Source: JBQLZQ01 sp052168355 | Lineage (GTDB): Bacteria; Pseudomonadota; Alphaproteobacteria; DSM-16000; Inquilinaceae | NCBI GenBank assembly: GCA_052168355.1 | Contig: JBQLZQ010000070.1 | Coordinates: forward strand, 78,710-142,709 | Length of the DNA stretch: 64,000 nt | Reading direction: 5' to 3' | Shown: positions 55,638-64,000 of the stretch, in pieces | Layout: every line of letters begins with the position of its first letter | Position numbering within the stretch: the first letter of the stretch is position 1 | Program-made: the position numbers and the translations under genes | Notes under the pieces: generated by a model | The model's input: the letters and a program-made list of their open reading frames with translations, nothing else | Told to the model about the DNA's origin: nothing | Databases searched by the model: none

Positions 55638-58600
55638 CTAAACCGTGAAATACTTCGCCTTGGGATGGTGGACGACGATGGCCGACGTGCTTTGCTCGGG
55701 GTGGAGCTGGTGTTCGTCCGACAGCTCGATACCGATCTGGCCGGCGTTGAGCAGGCGCAGCAGCAGATCCTGGTCTTCCAGGTTCGGGCAGGCCGGATAG
55801 CCGAAGGAATAGCGGCCGCCGTGATAGCCCTGGGACAGCATCTTGTCGATGTCCCTGGCGTCCTCCGCGGCGAACCCCAGTTCGGCCCGAATCCGCTTGT
55901 GCACGTATTCCGCCATCGCCTCCGTCATCTCGACGCTGAGACCGTGCAGATACAGGTAGTCCTGATACCGGTCGCCGGCGAACCAGTCGCGCGCCACCTC
56001 CGACGCGTTCTGCCCCATGGTCACCACCTGCAGGCCGATCACGTCGCGCTCGTCATCGTCGATGTCGCGGAAGAAATCGGCCACGCACTCGCCGTTCTTC
56101 TTGGACTGGCGGGGCAGCGCGAAGCGGCCCAGTTCGGTCGTTCCGTCCTCGGCGAACAGCACCAGGTCGTTGCCGGTGCCCGCGCATTTCCAGTAGCCGT
56201 AGACGGCTTGGGGCGTGAGGATCTGCTCCGCCTCGCTGCGCTCCATCAAATCGTGGAGAATCGGCCGCAGCTCGCGCTGGGCCCATTTCAGATATTCCGC
56301 CAGACGCTTGCCTTCCTTGCGATAGCCCCACTGCATCTGGAACAGCATCCGTTCGTTGAGATAAGGCAGCAGGGATTTCAGCGGCACGCGGGCGATCACC
56401 CGAGGGCCCCAGAAGGGCGGCGTCGGCACCGCCACACCCTCGGTGACCCGGCGCCGCCGGGCCTGGGCCTCCTCCGGGCCGACGCTGGTGTCGGCGCGCA
56501 CCGCCCGGCCCAGCTTGCGGTTCTGGTTGGACGGCTTGACGGCGCGTTTCCGCTGCGCCTCGGCGATGTGGGCATCGAACCCGCCGGCCACCACCTTGTT
56601 CATCAGATCCAGCCCGTCAAAGGCGTCGCGGGCATACGCCACCCGGCCGGAATCGTAGACCTTGGCGCAATCGTCCTCGACATAGCCGCGGGTCAACGCC
56701 GCCCCGCCCAGCATCACCGGGATGTCGAAGCCCTCGCGCGTCATCTCGACCAGATTGTCCTTCATGACCACGGTCGACTTGACCAGCAGGCCCGACATGC
56801 CCACCGCGTCGGCCTTGTGCTCCCGCGCCGCCGACATGATCGTGGCCACCGGCTGCTTGATGCCCAGATTGATCACCCGGTAGCCGTTGTTGGTCAGGAT
56901 GATATCGACCAGGTTCTTGCCGATGTCGTGAACGTCGCCCTTGACCGTGGCCAGCACGATCGTGCCCTTTTCCTGGCCCTCGACCCGCTCCATGTGCGGT
57001 TCCAGATAGGCCACGGCGGCCTTCATCGTCTCGGCCGACTTGAGCACGAAGGGCAACTGCATCTTGCCTGCCCCGAACAGCTCGCCGACCACCTTCATGC
57101 CGTCGAGCAGATGGGTGTTGATGATGTCGAGCGGCGGATGGGTTTTCATGGCCGCCGCCAGGTCGTCGTCCAACCCCTGCCGGTCGCCGTCGACGATACG
57201 GTCCTTGAGCCGTTCCTCCACGGTCTCGGCCCGCGCCTTCTTGACCGTCTTGGCCGCCGCCCGCCCCTCGAACAGGGCCAGGTAGGCCTCCAGCGGGCTG
57301 TAGTCGGGCGTGCCGCGGTCGAAGATCAGGTCCTCGGCGACCTTGACCTCGTTCTCGGGGATCTTGTGCAGCGGCACGATCTTGGAGACGTGGACGATGG
57401 CGGCGGTCAGCCCGCGCTTTTGCGCATGGTCCAGATAGACCGAGTTGAGCACGTGCCGCGCGGCCGCGTTGAGCCCGAACGAGATGTTGGAAAGGCCCAG
57501 CACGATCTGGCATTCGGGGAGCTCGGCGGCGATCCGTTCGATGGCGTCCAGCGTTTCCAGCCCCAGCCGCCGGTCGTCCTCGTTGCCGGTGCAGATGGTG
57601 AAGGTCAGCGGATCGAAGATCAGGTCCGACGGCGGCAGGCCGTAGGTGCCGCAGGCAAAGTCGTACAGGCGCTTGGCGATGCGCAGCTTGCCGTCGGCGG
57701 TCTTGGCCATGCCCTCTTCGTCGATGGTGAGCGCGATCACCGAGGCCCCGAACTTGCGCGCCAGTTCCAGGCGCTTGGCCGCCGGTTCCTCCCCGTCCTC
57801 GAAGTTGATGGAGTTGATGATCGGCTTGCCGCCATACAGCTTCAGCGCCGCGTCCAGCACCGGGTATTCGGTGCTGTCGATCACCAGGGGGGCTGTCACG
57901 GCGCCGGTCAGGCGGGTCAGCACATCGGTCATGTCGGCAACCTCGTCGCGGCCGACATAGGCGGTGCAGACATCCAGGGTATGCGACCCTTCGCGCACCT
58001 GGTCCTTGCCGATGGCGACGCAGGTTTCCCAGTCGGCCTCCGCCTGGGCGTCGCGGAACCGCCGGCTGCCGTTGGCGTTGCAACGCTCGCCGATCGACAG
58101 ATAGGCGTTTTCCTGGCGCAACGGCACCTGGCTGTAAAGCGAGGCGACGGCCGGCACCCAGAAGACCTTGCGCCGCACCGGCGCCGGGCGCAGGCCTGAG
58201 CCCGCCCGACGGCGCAGCATGGCGTCCAGCGCCTCGATGTGCGGCGTATCGGTGCCGCAGCAGCCGCCGATCAGATTGACGCCGTCCTCCTCCAGGAACC
58301 GCTCCAGCCATTGCGTCATCTCGTTGGGCGCCAGCGGATAGACGGTCTTGCCGTCGACCAGTTCCGGCAGCCCGGCATTGGGCAGGACCGACATCAGCCC
58401 AGGCCAGTTCTCGGCCAGCCATTTCACGTGTTCTGCCATTTCCTGCGGGCCGGTAGCGCAGTTGAGGCCCAGCAGCGGCACGTCGAGGGCGTTGACCACG
58501 GTGGCCGCCGCGGCGATATCGGCGCCCACCAGCAGCGTGCCCGTGGTTTCCACCGTCACCTGAACGAAGATCGGCGTATCCGTTCCGGCGGCCGCGCGCG

Positions 58601-59135
58601 CCGCCTTGGCGCCGTTGACCGCCGCCTTGATCTGCAGCGGATCCTGGCAGGTCTCGATCAGGATGGCATCGACGCCCCCGTCGATCAGCCCCCGGCACTG
58701 GACCGTCAGCGCCGCTTCCAGCGGATCATAGGCGACGTGGCCCAGGCTGGGCAGCCGCGTGCCGGGACCGACCGAACCGATGACGAACCGTTGACGCCCG
58801 TCGCCGGCAAAGCTTTCCGCCGCTTCGCGTGCCAGCTCGGCCGAGCGTCGGTTGATCTCCAATGCCCGGTCCTGCACGCCGAATTCGCCGAGCGTGATGG
58901 GCGACCCGCCGAAGGTGTTGGTCTCCACGCAATCCGCGCCGGCCGCGAAATACCCGGTGTGGATATCCCGCACCAGATCCGGGCGCGACAGGGTCAGGAC
59001 CTCGGTACAATTCTCGTTGTTCCAATAGTCCTTCTCCACGTCCAGGTCGATCGCCTGGACACGGCTGCCCATGCCGCCATCGCACAGCAGCACCCGGTCG
59101 TGGAGGGCGGTCAGGATATCGGTCACGATGGACAA
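55638..59135 (-). CDS. metH: Cobalamin-dependent methionine synthase MetH
   Basis: MetH moves a methyl group from methyl-tetrahydrofolate through cobalamin to homocysteine. The 1165-residue protein has every module: the homocysteine domain (about 1-320) with zinc cysteines C226, C292 and C293 (LNCATGP, GGCCGT), the folate domain (about 345-600), the cobalamin cap (about 640-725), the cobalamin domain with DVHDIG (H736 as cobalt ligand), and the C-terminal SAM-binding reactivation domain (about 900-1160, with YRKEGKRLAEYLKWA and QGYHGGRYSFGYPACPN). It follows metF by 38 bases. No cobalamin riboswitch is recognisable in that short gap. Confidence 0.97.
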   Translation of the reverse strand: MSIVTDILTALHDRVLLCDGGMGSRVQAIDLDVEKDYWNNENCTEVLTLSRPDLVRDIHTGYFAAGADCVETNTFGGSPITLGEFGVQDRALEINRRSAELAREAAESFAGDGRQRFVIGSVGPGTRLPSLGHVAYDPLEAALTVQCRGLIDGGVDAILIETCQDPLQIKAAVNGAKAARAAAGTDTPIFVQVTVETTGTLLVGADIAAAATVVNALDVPLLGLNCATGPQEMAEHVKWLAENWPGLMSVLPNAGLPELVDGKTVYPLAPNEMTQWLERFLEEDGVNLIGGCCGTDTPHIEALDAMLRRRAGSGLRPAPVRRKVFWVPAVASLYSQVPLRQENAYLSIGERCNANGSRRFRDAQAEADWETCVAIGKDQVREGSHTLDVCTAYVGRDEVADMTDVLTRLTGAVTAPLVIDSTEYPVLDAALKLYGGKPIINSINFEDGEEPAAKRLELARKFGASVIALTIDEEGMAKTADGKLRIAKRLYDFACGTYGLPPSDLIFDPLTFTICTGNEDDRRLGLETLDAIERIAAELPECQIVLGLSNISFGLNAAARHVLNSVYLDHAQKRGLTAAIVHVSKIVPLHKIPENEVKVAEDLIFDRGTPDYSPLEAYLALFEGRAAAKTVKKARAETVEERLKDRIVDGDRQGLDDDLAAAMKTHPPLDIINTHLLDGMKVVGELFGAGKMQLPFVLKSAETMKAAVAYLEPHMERVEGQEKGTIVLATVKGDVHDIGKNLVDIILTNNGYRVINLGIKQPVATIMSAAREHKADAVGMSGLLVKSTVVMKDNLVEMTREGFDIPVMLGGAALTRGYVEDDCAKVYDSGRVAYARDAFDGLDLMNKVVAGGFDAHIAEAQRKRAVKPSNQNRKLGRAVRADTSVGPEEAQARRRRVTEGVAVPTPPFWGPRVIARVPLKSLLPYLNERMLFQMQWGYRKEGKRLAEYLKWAQRELRPILHDLMERSEAEQILTPQAVYGYWKCAGTGNDLVLFAEDGTTELGRFALPRQSKKNGECVADFFRDIDDDERDVIGLQVVTMGQNASEVARDWFAGDRYQDYLYLHGLSVEMTEAMAEYVHKRIRAELGFAAEDARDIDKMLSQGYHGGRYSFGYPACPNLEDQDLLLRLLNAGQIGIELSDEHQLHPEQSTSAIVVHHPKAKYFTV

Positions 59136-59173
59136 TCCTTCAAAAGGTAAAGCAAACGGCTATAGAGAGCGGA

Positions 59174-60136
59174 TCAGGCAAGCGCCGGTTCGACCGCTCC
59201 ACGGATGCCCAGCATGCGGCAGATGGCCAGGGTCAGGGTCGCGCGGTTTAGGGTGTAGAAGTGGAATTCGTCGACCCCGTGATCCTGAAGCAGCCGGCAC
59301 TGTTCGACGGCGACGGTCACGGCGACCAGCGGCAGTGTCTGGGGATCGGCGTCGAGACCGTCGAACAGTCCGGCCAACCAGGGCGGCACCGAGGTACCGC
59401 AGCTTGCCGCGAACTGCACGGTACGCGCGAAATTGGTGATGGGCAGGATACCGGGCACGATCGGCACCGTGATCCCGGCGGCGCGCGCGCGATCGACAAA
59501 GCGCAGGAAGACGTCGTTGTCGAAAAAGAACTGGGTGATGGCGCGGGTCGCCCCGGCATCGATCTTGCGCTTGAGATAGTCGAGGTCGAAGGCGGCGCTG
59601 GGCGCGTCGGGATGCACCTCGGGATAGGCCGAGACGCTGATCTCGAAATCCGCCACGTTCTTCAGCCCGGCGACCAGATCGGCGGCGTAGGCATAGCCGC
59701 CCTCGGTCGGCTCGTAGCCTGTCCCCTCACCCGGAGTGTCGCCCCGCAGGGCAACGATATGGCGAATTCCCGCCTGCCAATAGGTGCGGGCGATGGCGTC
59801 GACCTCTTCACGGGTGGCATCGACACAGGTCAGATGCGCGGCGGCGTTGAGCCCCGTTTCCCGCTGAATGCGGGCCACCGTCGCATGGGTCCGTTCCCGC
59901 GTCGATCCGCCGGCGCCATAGGTAACCGACACGAACCGGGGCGACAGCGGCGCAAGCTGCGCGACCGATTCCCACAATGTGCGCTCCATCTTTTCCGTTT
60001 TCGGCGGAAAGAACTCAAAACTGACGGCCGGAGCACCGTGGGCCGGCGTCGGCCGTTGACCGAAGACCAGACCGGCCGGCGCCGGGGGCTGGGCCGAACC
60101 GCCATCGATGGCGCCGATATCCGAGGGTGCGGTCAT
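59174..60136 (-). CDS. metF: 5,10-methylenetetrahydrofolate reductase MetF
   Basis: MetF reduces methylene-tetrahydrofolate to the methyl form used by MetH. The 320-residue FAD-dependent TIM barrel has VSFEFFPPKTEKMERTLWE, RFVSVTYGAGGSTRERT, AAHLTCVDATREE, IVALRGDTPGEG and the folate-binding region ITQFFFDNDVFLRFVDRA. A Pro/Ala-rich leader of about 35 residues precedes the core. Its ATG overlaps the stop of the upstream regulator gene (ATGA), so sahR, metF and metH should be translated from one message. Confidence 0.96.
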   Translation of the reverse strand: MTAPSDIGAIDGGSAQPPAPAGLVFGQRPTPAHGAPAVSFEFFPPKTEKMERTLWESVAQLAPLSPRFVSVTYGAGGSTRERTHATVARIQRETGLNAAAHLTCVDATREEVDAIARTYWQAGIRHIVALRGDTPGEGTGYEPTEGGYAYAADLVAGLKNVADFEISVSAYPEVHPDAPSAAFDLDYLKRKIDAGATRAITQFFFDNDVFLRFVDRARAAGITVPIVPGILPITNFARTVQFAASCGTSVPPWLAGLFDGLDADPQTLPLVAVTVAVEQCRLLQDHGVDEFHFYTLNRATLTLAICRMLGIRGAVEPALA

Positions 60137-61125
60137 CCGACCTGCTCCGTACGTTGCTCAAAGACAAGATCGGCGGATCGTTCCACCGTGTTGGACGCGC
60201 GCCATACCGTCACGGTCAGGGGCTGACCCGGCAAATGAACAGGCGGATCGGCCGACAATCCGACCTCGTCCAGCCAGCCCGTCACCTCTTCATCGGAAAA
60301 GCCCAGCCAGCGGTGGGCGTGGTCGTTGCGCAAAGACTCAACCGCGTGGGGCGCGAAATCGGCGATCAGAAGAACGCCGCCCGGCCGCAGCACCCGCGCC
60401 GCCTCCGCCAACGCTGCGCTCGGATCGTCGAGGTAATGCAGAACCTGATGCATGACGGCAACGTCGAAGGCGGCCGGCGGCAACGGGAGTTGCTGGATAT
60501 CGCCCTGGCGGACCTGCCAGTCGCTGCGCCCGGCCCGTTCCAGGTTGGCGCGCGCCACGGCCAGCATTTCCCGTGACTGGTCGATCCCGACCAGCCGCTT
60601 CGCCCGGCCGGCGGCCAGGGCCAGCATCCGCCCCGTGCCGGTGCCCAGATCGACCAGATCGCCGATGGCGCCCGATGGCAGAAGATCGACGATCGTCCGC
60701 TCGACCTCGCTGTCGGCGATGTGAAGGGCACGGATCGTGTCCCATTGGGCGGCGTTTTCCCGGAAATAGCGCGCCGCCGCCTCGGCCTGGGCGCGCTTGA
60801 TCGCTTCCACCCTGACCAGATCCCGCGCCAGAACCGTGTCCCCCACGGGAAGCTGATCGACCAGCAGACCGGCCAGACGGCCCGCGTCGCCGCGCCGCGC
60901 CAGCCGGAAATAGGCGAACGTGCCTTCACGGTAGCGGTCCAAAAGGCCCGCCTCGCACAGCAGCTTCAGGTGGCGGGAAACGCGCGGCTGGCTCTGCCCC
61001 AAAATCTGGGTGAGCTCACTGACCGATAACTCTCCCTGGGCGCAGGCCGCCAGGATTCGCAGCCGGGTCGGTTCCGCAGCCGCTTTCAGCCCCGTCAGGA
61101 CTCGATCCATATCGCCCGCCGCCAT
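60133..61125 (-). CDS. ArsR-family regulator fused to a SAM-dependent methyltransferase domain (SahR-like)
   Basis: The 330-residue protein joins an N-terminal ArsR winged helix (about 8-80: AAAEPTRLRILAACAQGELS, recognition helix SQPRVSRHLKLLCEAGL) to a class I methyltransferase domain (about 145-310: LVDLGTGTGRMLALA, VGIDQSREML, DIQQLPLP, RVLRPGGVLLIADFAPH). In Proteobacteria such fusions act as SahR, sensing S-adenosylhomocysteine or SAM to control methionine-cycle genes. Here it heads the metF-metH operon and a fitting palindrome lies 80 bases upstream. The metal-binding cysteines of arsenic sensors are absent. The start could be Met1 or Met6. Confidence 0.88.
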   Translation of the reverse strand: MAAGDMDRVLTGLKAAAEPTRLRILAACAQGELSVSELTQILGQSQPRVSRHLKLLCEAGLLDRYREGTFAYFRLARRGDAGRLAGLLVDQLPVGDTVLARDLVRVEAIKRAQAEAAARYFRENAAQWDTIRALHIADSEVERTIVDLLPSGAIGDLVDLGTGTGRMLALAAGRAKRLVGIDQSREMLAVARANLERAGRSDWQVRQGDIQQLPLPPAAFDVAVMHQVLHYLDDPSAALAEAARVLRPGGVLLIADFAPHAVESLRNDHAHRWLGFSDEEVTGWLDEVGLSADPPVHLPGQPLTVTVWRASNTVERSADLVFEQRTEQVG

Positions 61126-61168
61126 AATCTTCTTCCCGCCCGGTTGGCCTCTGTCCGGTTAATGGAGC

Positions 61169-61196
61169 ATCCTAGCAGACATCGTTTCCGATACAA
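61169..61196 (-). promoter_or_regulatory. Candidate promoter of the sahR-metF-metH operon
   Basis: On the minus strand TTGTAT (61191-61196) and TAGGAT (61169-61174) are separated by 16 bases and lie about 45-70 bases upstream of the regulator start. They are plausible -35 and -10 boxes, though neither is a perfect match. Confidence 0.45.
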
Positions 61197-61204
61197 AGCG
61201 ATAT

Positions 61205-61220
61205 ATAAACATATCTTTAT
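61205..61220. promoter_or_regulatory. Candidate SahR operator
   Basis: The 16-mer ATAAACATATCTTTAT is an inverted repeat (ATAAA and TTTAT arms around a CATATC core), next to the putative -35 box of the sahR-metF-metH promoter. AT-rich palindromes with an ATAT centre are typical of ArsR-family sites. Binding here would allow autoregulation. Confidence 0.6.
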
Positions 61221-61508
61221 GAATACGGAATGAAAGGCTTCCCTGTCCCATACCCGGCGTGCCACGTTAACCATGTCTTTAACCTTTTGCCGGCAGGATG
61301 CGGTAGATTTGTCACAAAGAGAGTGGATTTAAAGCAGGCCCACTTTTTCTCGTCACTGGCCATCGGCAGGCCTCTATGTTACCTGACGTGGTCTTTTGTT
61401 TATGTGTCAGCATCGAACCTTCCCAAGCAGCGGTGGCAGCCCAGTTCAATGCGGGGTAAACCAAGGTCGGCTTGGAATGATGATTTTGCGCTTAGAAGGG
61501 ATCAATCA
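61221..61508. other. Upstream region of mlaA
   Basis: This 288-base stretch, together with 61126-61220, forms the divergent gap between sahR and mlaA. It is clearly less GC-rich than its surroundings. It holds a TTAACC direct repeat at 61267-61284, with 12-base spacing, that resembles a CtrA half-site pair. An in-frame ATG at 61230 exists, but the translated leader has no family similarity and the ribosome site AGAAGGG is at the 61509 start. Confidence 0.5.
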
Positions 61509-62318
61509 ATGAGTGCGCATGGGCGCGTCGGTCGACGCCTGATAAGTGTTGTTGGTGCGGCGGCTCTGCTGGCCGGCTGTGCAACTGCCGGCAATGGCGA
61601 CGTCGCCGACAATGATCCGCTGGAACCGGTGAACCGGGTCATCTTCCAGGTCAACGAGGTTGTGGATACCGTCATCCTCCGGCCGGTCGCCGTCGCGTAC
61701 ACCGAGGTTGTGCCGCCACCGATCCAGGCCAACGTGACCAATTTCCTGCGCAATCTTCGCACCCCGATCATCCTGGCCAACGAGCTGTTGCAGGGCGACC
61801 TGCGCGGCGCGGAGGTGGCGGCCACGCGCTTTTTCCTGAACACGGTGGTCGGCGCCGGCGGCCTTGTCGACATCGCCGGGATGAACAAGGGTTACGAATA
61901 CCAGTCGGAGGATTTCGGCCAGACGCTGGCGCTCTGGGGTGTGGGCGACGGCCCCTATCTGGTGCTGCCCCTGCTGGGCCCATCCAACCCGCGCGACGCC
62001 CTGGGTCTGGTCGTCGACACCCTGTCCGATCCAGTCCGAATCATGGCCCACAACGCCGATATCGACAGCTTCACCTACATCCGAACCGGGGCCACCATCG
62101 TCGACCAGCGCGCCCGCTCTCTCGAAGCCCTGGACGAGGTCAAGGCGAGCTCCCTGGATTATTATGCCAGCATTCGCAGTCTGTACCGCCAAGTTCGCGA
62201 ACGGCAGATCAGGGATGGCAACGGCGACGCCGATGTCGCCATTCCCGACTACGAGTTCCCCGAGTTCGATGACGTGCCCGAAGACGACACGTTACTGGAA
62301 CCAGGGTTGACGCCCTGA
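61509..62318 (+). CDS. mlaA: Outer-membrane lipid asymmetry lipoprotein MlaA (VacJ)
   Basis: MlaA sits in the outer membrane with porins and removes misplaced phospholipids from the outer leaflet. The 269-residue precursor has a lipoprotein signal ending in LLAGC (cysteine at about residue 22). Family blocks are NDPLEPVNRVIFQVNEVVD, LRNLRTPIILANELLQGD, GGLVDIAGMNKG, SEDFGQTLALWGVGDGPYL and LLGPSNPRDALG. An acidic tail (EFPEFDDVPEDD) is present. The ATG at 61509 has AGAAGGG upstream. mlaC follows 55 bases later; the MlaFEDB inner-membrane part is not in this window. Confidence 0.94.
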   Translation: MSAHGRVGRRLISVVGAAALLAGCATAGNGDVADNDPLEPVNRVIFQVNEVVDTVILRPVAVAYTEVVPPPIQANVTNFLRNLRTPIILANELLQGDLRGAEVAATRFFLNTVVGAGGLVDIAGMNKGYEYQSEDFGQTLALWGVGDGPYLVLPLLGPSNPRDALGLVVDTLSDPVRIMAHNADIDSFTYIRTGATIVDQRARSLEALDEVKASSLDYYASIRSLYRQVRERQIRDGNGDADVAIPDYEFPEFDDVPEDDTLLEPGLTP

Positions 62319-62373
62319 CCGTTCGGATCGGGTCCCGCCTTTTTCGTCACGGTATTACAGCAGGATCTTATCG

Positions 62374-62985
62374 ATGAACATCAACCGCCGCTTTGCAATC
62401 GCCGCTCTTGGCGGTGTCGCGCTCTTTGGAAAAACCGCGTCCGTTCTGGCCGCGCCCGACCAAACGGCGGCGCGGGCCTTTATCGAGAATCTGGGCGACC
62501 AGGCCATCGACATCCTGCAGCGCCGCACCTCGACCGACACGATGACCGAGGAATTTCGCGCACTGTTCCGGGCCAGTTTCGACATCCCGACGATCGGCCG
62601 CTTCGTCCTGGGCCGCAACTGGCGTCAGGCAACCGAAGAACAGCAGCGGGAATATCTGAAGCTGATCGAGGATCTGGTCATCGAGACCTATTCGCGCCGG
62701 TTCTCGGGCTATTCGGGCGAACGGTTCACCATCGGCAGCACACGGCCGCAAGGCGAAAACGATGTGTTGGTGATGAGCCAGATCGTTCGTCCGGACGGAC
62801 CGCCGATCAATGTCGGCTGGCGCGTGCGCGACCGCAGCGGCGGCTACCGGATCATCGACGTGATCGTCGAGCAGATCAGCATGGGCGTGACCTACCGCGA
62901 CGAGTTCAACTCGATCATCCAGCGCAATGGAGGCCGCATCGAGGCCCTGCTCGATGCGCTGCGGGAAGAAATCGCCAATACCTGA
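62374..62985 (+). CDS. mlaC: Periplasmic phospholipid-binding protein MlaC
   Basis: MlaC shuttles phospholipid between MlaA at the outer membrane and the MlaFEDB complex at the inner membrane. The 203-residue precursor has a signal peptide (MNINRRFAIAALGGVALFGK to about residue 27, AAPDQ). The mature part shows the MlaC pattern: ARAFIENLGDQAIDIL, FRASFDIPTIGRFVLGRNWR, EYLKLIEDLVIETYSRRFSG (in part) and GYRIIDVIVEQISMGVTYRD. It could also be the related hopanoid protein HpnM, but direct linkage to mlaA favours MlaC. Confidence 0.93.
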   Translation: MNINRRFAIAALGGVALFGKTASVLAAPDQTAARAFIENLGDQAIDILQRRTSTDTMTEEFRALFRASFDIPTIGRFVLGRNWRQATEEQQREYLKLIEDLVIETYSRRFSGYSGERFTIGSTRPQGENDVLVMSQIVRPDGPPINVGWRVRDRSGGYRIIDVIVEQISMGVTYRDEFNSIIQRNGGRIEALLDALREEIANT

Positions 62986-62998
62986 CGTGCCCTGCGTC

Positions 62999-63133
62999 TA
63001 GAGCGCGATCGTCATTGGTGGAAGCGGACCCGCTTCCACCAATGACGTGAATCGCTCTCTAACTCTATGAATAGAGTAGGATTCACGCCTTGGGCGGGAT
63101 CGCCGAAGCGATTCCACCCAAGGCGATCCTGCT

Positions 63134-63136
<3 letters not shown>
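62999..63136. mobile_element. MITE-like palindromic element between mlaC and ettA
   Basis: This 138-bp element is bounded by imperfect 13-bp inverted repeats (TAGAGCGCGATCG on the left, CGATCCTGCTCTA on the right; 2 mismatches). Inside are a perfect 16-bp stem (arm GTCATTGGTGGAAGCG, 63011-63046), a central hairpin flanked by GTGAATC and GATTCAC with an inner ACTCTA/TAGAGT stem, and a 17-bp stem with two wobbles (GCCTTGGGCGGGATCGC arm). The outermost TA on both sides would fit a TA target duplication as in IS630/mariner-type MITEs. Its right end supplies the ettA stop codon, and it may act as a two-way terminator. Confidence 0.75.

Positions 63137-64000
<864 letters not shown>

Noticed and set aside
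61230..61508. N-terminal extension of mlaA from the ATG at 61230
   Set aside because: The extra 93 residues lack any signal or family match, and would bury the lipoprotein signal peptide that starts at 61509.

Overview
The window is about 64 kb of high-GC DNA from an alphaproteobacterium, most likely of the Rhodospirillales type. This rests on the gene order mraY-murD-ftsW-murG-murC-murB-ddl-ftsQ-ftsA-ftsZ-lpxC, an FtsZ with a long linker and an IPAFLRRQ-type tail, a rhizobial-type GlpSTPQUV glycerol importer, an ArsR-methyltransferase fusion ahead of metF-metH, and an adjacent mlaA-mlaC pair. No rRNA, tRNA, prophage, complete insertion sequence or CRISPR array was seen. There is one assembly gap (18464-18563, exactly 100 N).

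Layout. 1-12.0 kb (+): the distal half of the division and cell wall cluster. Start and stop codons mostly overlap, and the run ends in a strong intrinsic terminator after ftsZ. 12.1-18.0 kb (+): lpxC, bamD, recN, ligA. 18.03-19.08 kb: a tandem array of roughly 141-bp units carrying hairpins, interrupted by the gap and lying between convergent genes. 19.2-28.2 kb (-): a glycerol ABC importer operon with its DeoR-type regulator, preceded by an aminopeptidase P gene. A GlpR-like operator sits between glpR and glpS. 28.5-29.7 kb: a small DUF1127 protein and prmA. 29.8-39.7 kb (-): a one-strand carbohydrate gene set (DhaK, a TpiB/EryH-type isomerase, DhaL, an XRE-cupin regulator, a ribose/fructose-type ABC importer, a phosphotriesterase-like hydrolase, an amidotransferase-fold protein, a PfkB kinase and a BtpA-family protein). 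Its substrate is unknown. 40-47.6 kb: a cation antiporter, UvrD helicase, acetyltransferases, a ClC-CBS transporter and a secreted pentapeptide protein. 47.9-54.0 kb (+): a BMP-type nucleobase/nucleoside importer and a CodA-family deaminase behind a near-perfect sigma-54 promoter. 54.0-55.5 kb (-): a multicopper oxidase. 55.6-61.1 kb (-): sahR-like regulator, metF and metH. 61.5-63.0 kb (+): mlaA and mlaC. The right edge carries the 3' part of ettA (-), separated from mlaC by a palindromic MITE-like element that supplies the ettA stop codon.

The points most worth a second look are: the sigma-54-driven operon whose deaminase has Cys where E. coli CodA has Asp314, which suggests 5-methylcytosine or another modified cytosine as substrate and nitrogen scavenging as the role; the complementary degeneration of the two glycerol-importer ATPases; the hairpin array; the unassigned DhaKL/TpiB/BtpA/PTE operon; and the MITE-like element at the end of ettA.
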